Positions 60,766 through 64,000 of a DNA stretch of 64,000 bases are shown one piece after another. Under the pieces are notes generated by a model. The model saw nothing but the letters and a program-made list of their open reading frames with translations, ran no database searches and was not told the DNA's origin. How positions within the stretch are numbered: position 1 is the stretch's first letter; each line of letters opens with the position of its first letter. Origin of the DNA: Frateuria flava (GTDB lineage Bacteria > Pseudomonadota > Gammaproteobacteria > Xanthomonadales > Rhodanobacteraceae). Location of the stretch: assembly GCF_017837635.1 (NCBI RefSeq), contig NZ_JAGJRS010000019.1, forward strand, positions 62,001 to 126,000. Direction: 5' to 3'. The position numbers were made by a program, and so were the translations under genes.

Positions 60766-62804
60766 CCGGAAGGGGCTTGGGTGCTGTGAAGGTCTTGTAG
60801 CAGTGTAGCCCGCAGGCGGGCCATTTCCCGTGGCCAGTAATTCTGCTGGCGCAATACATAGGCGTGCAGACGTCCCATGTTCCAGTCAGCGGCCGTGGGC
60901 GGTGGCGGGAGCGATCGGTAATAGTCTAGGTGAGCGAGCCCTTGCGCCGGAAAACCGGCCGAGCCGAGTTCGGCCGCCTGGCTGAGTGCGAGGCTCTCGC
61001 GCGGTTGCTCTTTCAGTCCGGCGTTGAACAGCGCCAAAGCCTGTCCCGGCTGGCCCTGGGCTATCGCGATGCGGCCCAGCAGATAGTCGATATCCTGCTT
61101 GCGGCCATGATTGCTGGCGAGTCGTGGGTTCTGCCGGGCGGCCAGCAGCAGGCGTTTGATCTCTTTGAGGTCCAGAGCCGGGCATCCATCGGATGCCGCC
61201 CCGTTGATTGCCCGGTTGAACCAGCTGGTCAACAGGGTGCCCGTGTCGCGAGTGGTGGCCAGCGCGTGTTCTGCGGCTGCGAGTGCAGCGCTATCGAGGT
61301 TGCCCGCGGCACACCGGGCGGCGAGCAGGTTCAAGGCGAGCTGTACCTGGTTGGGAGCGGACCGCAACGCGGGCTCCAGGCGCTGGATGGCCAATTGAGG
61401 GTAGCCGGCACGCATTTCCGCCTGTGCTGCAAAGGCCTGCGCTCGGGCCGAGGTAGGGTTCAAACGGGCCCACAGCAGCGCCTGCTCGCGGGTATTGCCC
61501 CAGAGACTCGCCCGGGACCAGGTCATGATCAGCAAGGCGGCCAGGCCAAGGATTGCCAGGGCCAGGCGGGAGCGGTGCCAGGGTAAGCGTCCATCGGGGG
61601 CGCCGGTGGATCGCTGTGCCACGAGCTTGACGTCGCACAACCACAACGCAAGCGGCCAGAACATCAGCAGTGCAGGCAGGTAGTTTCGGTGCTCGAAGAA
61701 CAGTTCCAGTGCGATGGTGCTGGACTCGATCGACTGTGCGACGAAGAAGAACAGGGCGGCCGTCGCAAGCGCCGGCCAGCGGTTGCGACCTTTCCACGCG
61801 ACGGCGATCAACGCAGTGATGGCCAAGAGCGAAGGCAGCGTGGTCCACGGATGCAGCAAGGAGGTGGACGCCTTGACCTGGTCATTGAACAGCCCGGCAG
61901 TGAAAGGCGTTGGCAGCCAGAGCATGTGCAGGTAGGTGAGAAGCACCCGCGGCTCGGTGAGCAACCGTTCACCCAGCGTCCATGGGCGCGCGTCGGAAAT
62001 GCCGACCGTCAGACCGTGCCATCCTGCGTGCAACAGATACACAGTGATTGCCAGCGTGGGCAGCCAGCCGAACAGCAGCATGGCGCGCTCGTAACCGGAC
62101 GGTGGAATTGTCCGGTGGGCGGCACGATCGCAGGGGCGCAAAAACGCGAACTCGAGCGTGAGCGCGAGGACCGGCAGGAGGATACCGTTGGCCTTGCTCA
62201 GCAGGGCCAGCACGGTGCAGGCGCCCAAACCCGTAGCGATCCAGGCCAGTCCTCTCCACAGGGCACGCTCGGTCATTTTCTTTCGGCCCTGCAACCAGGC
62301 CAGCAGCCCCATGAGCGTAAACGTGGCGGGCAGCATGGCTTCGCGCTGCACGATGTACAGCGTTGTCGAGACGAAGAGAGGGTGCGACATCCAGAAGCCG
62401 GCACCAAGGGCCGCCGCCACATCGAGGCGTTTGCGGTCTTGTTCGGGCCGCACGGCTGCGGCAGTGCCCAATCGGCGCAGCAGAAGAAACAGCAATACAC
62501 CATTCAACAGGTGAACGAGCAGGTTCGTCCGCTTGAATGGATAGGGGTTTGCCGGCCAGTTGCGCGCATCCAGCAGAAATGAGAGCAGGGCAATCGGGCG
62601 GCCGGTCGGGTCAGCGGTACCGGAGGTTAGATAGCGGACAAAGGTTTCCCATCGGGTGATGGGGCCTGTCTCGCCCAGCGCGGGAAGATTGGCGAAATCG
62701 TCGAAGAGGAACCCGCCGTGCAGGCCCGGGTGGTAGGCGAGCACCGTAAGGCATGCCGTACAACTGAGCATCAGCCAGGCGGCCAGGCGGCTATTCGGCT
62801 TCAT
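60762..62804 (-). CDS. Multi-membrane GT-C-type glycosyltransferase with TPR region (paralogue 1), next to pilA
   Basis: A 680-residue protein with about ten or more membrane helices (about 10-440) and a C-terminal TPR-like domain (RLNPTSARAQAFAAQAEMRA, then QALALFNAGLKEQP). The first periplasmic loop has GGFLFDDFANL with Asp35-Asp36. ELFFEHRNYLPALL near residue 375 is the shared motif. The ATG at 62804 with GGGAA upstream is preferred over a TTG at 62819. It lies directly downstream of pilA and its terminator. The position echoes tfpW/tfpO beside pilA in Pseudomonas; the donor is probably a lipid-linked sugar. Confidence 0.75.
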   Translation of the reverse strand: MKPNSRLAAWLMLSCTACLTVLAYHPGLHGGFLFDDFANLPALGETGPITRWETFVRYLTSGTADPTGRPIALLSFLLDARNWPANPYPFKRTNLLVHLLNGVLLFLLLRRLGTAAAVRPEQDRKRLDVAAALGAGFWMSHPLFVSTTLYIVQREAMLPATFTLMGLLAWLQGRKKMTERALWRGLAWIATGLGACTVLALLSKANGILLPVLALTLEFAFLRPCDRAAHRTIPPSGYERAMLLFGWLPTLAITVYLLHAGWHGLTVGISDARPWTLGERLLTEPRVLLTYLHMLWLPTPFTAGLFNDQVKASTSLLHPWTTLPSLLAITALIAVAWKGRNRWPALATAALFFFVAQSIESSTIALELFFEHRNYLPALLMFWPLALWLCDVKLVAQRSTGAPDGRLPWHRSRLALAILGLAALLIMTWSRASLWGNTREQALLWARLNPTSARAQAFAAQAEMRAGYPQLAIQRLEPALRSAPNQVQLALNLLAARCAAGNLDSAALAAAEHALATTRDTGTLLTSWFNRAINGAASDGCPALDLKEIKRLLLAARQNPRLASNHGRKQDIDYLLGRIAIAQGQPGQALALFNAGLKEQPRESLALSQAAELGSAGFPAQGLAHLDYYRSLPPPPTAADWNMGRLHAYVLRQQNYWPREMARLRATLLQDLHSTQAPSG

Positions 62805-62817
62805 CGTTCCCGTTACC

Positions 62818-62848
62818 AAAAAAGAAGGGCCGCATCGCGGCCCTTCTT
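62818..62848 (-). terminator. Intrinsic terminator downstream of pilA
   Basis: AAGAAGGGCCGC (62822-62833) and GCGGCCCTTCTT (62837-62848) form a perfect 12-bp stem with loop ATC. On the minus strand it is followed by TTTTTT. It lies between pilA and the GT-C gene and should reduce read-through from the strong pilA promoter. Confidence 0.93.
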
Positions 62849-62870
62849 GATCAACGCACGTATCAGGAAA

Positions 62871-63338
62871 TTACTGGCGGCAGGAGGCCGGCAGGTACTT
62901 GTCCTTGACGTAGGTGCCGTCGCCCTTGCAGTGCCACTCGACCGAGCCGGCGTGGGTGATCGGGGACAGGGTCAACGTCGAGGCAGCGTTCTTGATCGCG
63001 CTGTTGGCTTTGTCGCCCTCATACACAGCAACGATCTGGCCATTGGCGGCGGCGCCATCGACAGTGCCAACCTGGATTTCGCTCACATACTGGCCATGAA
63101 TACTTTCACTCTTGGAAAGGCCAGCGGAAGCATTCGACTTCGGGAGTTCGCCCGTGTTGGTGTAGAACTCGGCCACGGCGGTCTTGGCACCATCGGCCAG
63201 CGACATGCCTTCGGACACCTGCGTGCGGATCACGTAGTCCTGGTAGGCCGGGATCGCGATGGCCGCCAGGATGGCGATGATGGCGATCACGATCATCAGT
63301 TCGATGAGGGTGAAGCCCTTCTGGATGCTCTTCTTCAT
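62871..63338 (-). CDS. pilA: Major type IV pilin PilA (type IVa)
   Basis: A 155-residue prepilin. The leader MKKSIQKG ends at Gly8 and cleavage by PilD leaves FTLIEL with Glu5 of the mature protein. A hydrophobic helix (about 9-40, [20 protein letters not shown]) follows. Cys137 and Cys153 form the C-terminal disulfide loop, ending KYLPASCRQ. The ATG at 63338 follows GAGGAACC. A second pilin gene lies just upstream in the same direction. A sigma-54-type promoter is visible 130 bases upstream. Confidence 0.97.
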   Translation of the reverse strand: MKKSIQKGFTLIELMIVIAIIAILAAIAIPAYQDYVIRTQVSEGMSLADGAKTAVAEFYTNTGELPKSNASAGLSKSESIHGQYVSEIQVGTVDGAAANGQIVAVYEGDKANSAIKNAASTLTLSPITHAGSVEWHCKGDGTYVKDKYLPASCRQ

Positions 63339-63467
63339 GATGGTTCCTCGTTATTGCTGGTTAGCTAACCGTTTTGATGCCCCCTGAGCCCCGGTCCCGG
63401 ATCCCCCTAGGCGGAATCGGACCCCACGTACGCGGTCAGGAACGACCAGGAAGCTCGCGGTGTACGA

Positions 63468-63483
63468 AGCAGTTTGCGTGCCA
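63468..63483 (-). promoter_or_regulatory. Sigma-54 promoter of pilA
   Basis: On the minus strand, TGGCACG (63483-63477), CAAA, CTGC (63472-63469) and T match the -24/-12 consensus TGGCACG-N4-TTGCW with one mismatch (C for the first T of TTGC). The GG and GC pairs have correct spacing. A start near 63458 would give a leader of about 120 bases. PilR with sigma-54 drives pilA in Pseudomonas; pilR is not in the window. Confidence 0.8.
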
Positions 63484-63668
63484 CGCCCACTGCTTCTTTA
63501 TTGCCGCATAGCTGCAGGCCGGGCGATTGTGCACGTCGTCACGAATGTCTACAACCCGTGTGTTTGCTGTAGCGCCCGGTTGAAGAATCGTGACGGGGCT
63601 GGCATCTGGCAGGCCTGCCTAAAAGCGGCACCTAGTGCCAAAGTTTGTCAAAGGTGCGTCTCTGGCCG

Positions 63669-64000
63669 TCAATGGCGACACGACGACGGAAGGTATTTGC
63701 CGGGCAGAGTGGTCCCCGGCCCGCTGCAGGTCCACGCAATGCTGCCGCCATGGGTGATCGGTGACAGGACAAGCGCGGCACTGTGGATCTGGATGTTGGC
63801 CTTGGGACCCTGGTAGGCAACGTCAATCTTGCCGTCGGTCACGTCGACGCTCGATACGTAGCTCCCTGTAATCGATGTCGCCTTCGACAGTCCGGCCGAG
63901 GCGTTGCTGCGCGGAAACCGGCCTGTGTTGGAGATGAAATCCCAGACCGCAGACTTGGGTCCCGTGGATAGGCTCAGCCCCTCGGTCACCTGGGCGCGGA
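63669..64000 (-). CDS. Second type IV pilin PilA (partial, N-terminus beyond the window)
   Basis: The last 110 residues of a second pilin, upstream of pilA. RAQVTEGLSLSTGPKSAVWDF starts what is visible; the leader and hydrophobic helix lie to the right of base 64000. [17 protein letters not shown] and GKYLPSSC agree with the first pilin, whereas the middle and loop residues differ. Two Cys (CSGPG and SSC) close the C-terminal loop. The gap of 330 bases to pilA holds the sigma-54 promoter and otherwise nothing I can name. Confidence 0.93.
   Translation of the reverse strand, partial: RAQVTEGLSLSTGPKSAVWDFISNTGRFPRSNASAGLSKATSITGSYVSSVDVTDGKIDVAYQGPKANIQIHSAALVLSPITHGGSIAWTCSGPGTTLPGKYLPSSCRH

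Noticed and set aside
48889-63338. Mobile element or prophage carrying the island
   Set aside because: No integrase, transposase, att-like direct repeats or tRNA were seen at the borders; only composition suggests transfer.

Overview
The window is about 64 kb of a G+C-rich gammaproteobacterial chromosome. Gene content and order point to the Xanthomonadales, most likely the Rhodanobacteraceae (Rhodanobacter, Dyella, Frateuria, Luteibacter type). The pointers are proC divergent from pilT-pilU, a gshB-tonB-yqgE-ruvX-pyrB operon beside a pilGHIJ-chpA chemotaxis-like operon, bioA-rsmE, a pilB/pilC/pilD/coaE set, and many short palindromic repeats between genes. The genus is inferred from protein character and synteny; no search was run. 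I saw no rRNA, tRNA, CRISPR array, transposase, phage gene or replication origin.

Layout. 1-3.3 kb: proC (cut by the left edge) and the twitching ATPases pilT and pilU. 3.4-9.8 kb (minus strand): a BON-domain protein, a large unknown lipoprotein, then gshB-tonB-yqgE-ruvX-pyrB read leftwards. 10.2-22.2 kb: one plus-strand operon pilG-pilH-pilI-pilJ-chpA-chpB-like-chpC that controls pilus activity. 22.6-31.3 kb: rsmE, bioA, an orphan gspN, two inositol-monophosphatase-superfamily genes flanking nudE, mazG, a GSGD-repeat adhesin-like protein and an SLC13-type transporter. 31.3-39.4 kb: a GST, an ABC exporter divergent from tesA, a two-component system and a single-chain 3-oxoacid CoA-transferase. 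39.6-44.6 kb: a BlaI/M56-peptidase pair with visible operators, an exported isoaspartyl peptidase, folA, mutT and coaE. 44.6-48.9 kb: pilD, pilC and pilB, with pilC broken by one extra base in a G7 run.

49.2-64 kb is the most unusual part. Between pilB and two tandem pilA genes lie glycan-type genes. On the plus strand are a polyprenol-phosphate GT2, a methyltransferase and two GT4 glycosyltransferases. On the minus strand, co-oriented with and just downstream of pilA, are two paralogous multi-membrane GT-C/TPR proteins, a flippase, a methyltransferase, a HAD phosphatase, a nucleotidyltransferase, an Asp/Glu racemase-family protein and a TagB/TagF-like transferase. Most minus-strand genes touch or overlap. 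The central part (about 50-57.4 kb) is visibly poorer in G+C, which suggests horizontal transfer. My main hypothesis is that this is a strain-variable island that glycosylates or phospho-modifies the pilin, using lipid-linked sugar from the GT2 enzyme and the GT-C proteins as pilin glycosyltransferases.

Together the window holds most of a type IV pilus: pilin, assembly ATPase, platform, prepilin peptidase, both retraction ATPases and the Chp sensory pathway. The secretin and alignment genes (pilMNOPQ) and pilS/pilR are not here, though a sigma-54-type promoter before pilA suggests PilR control.
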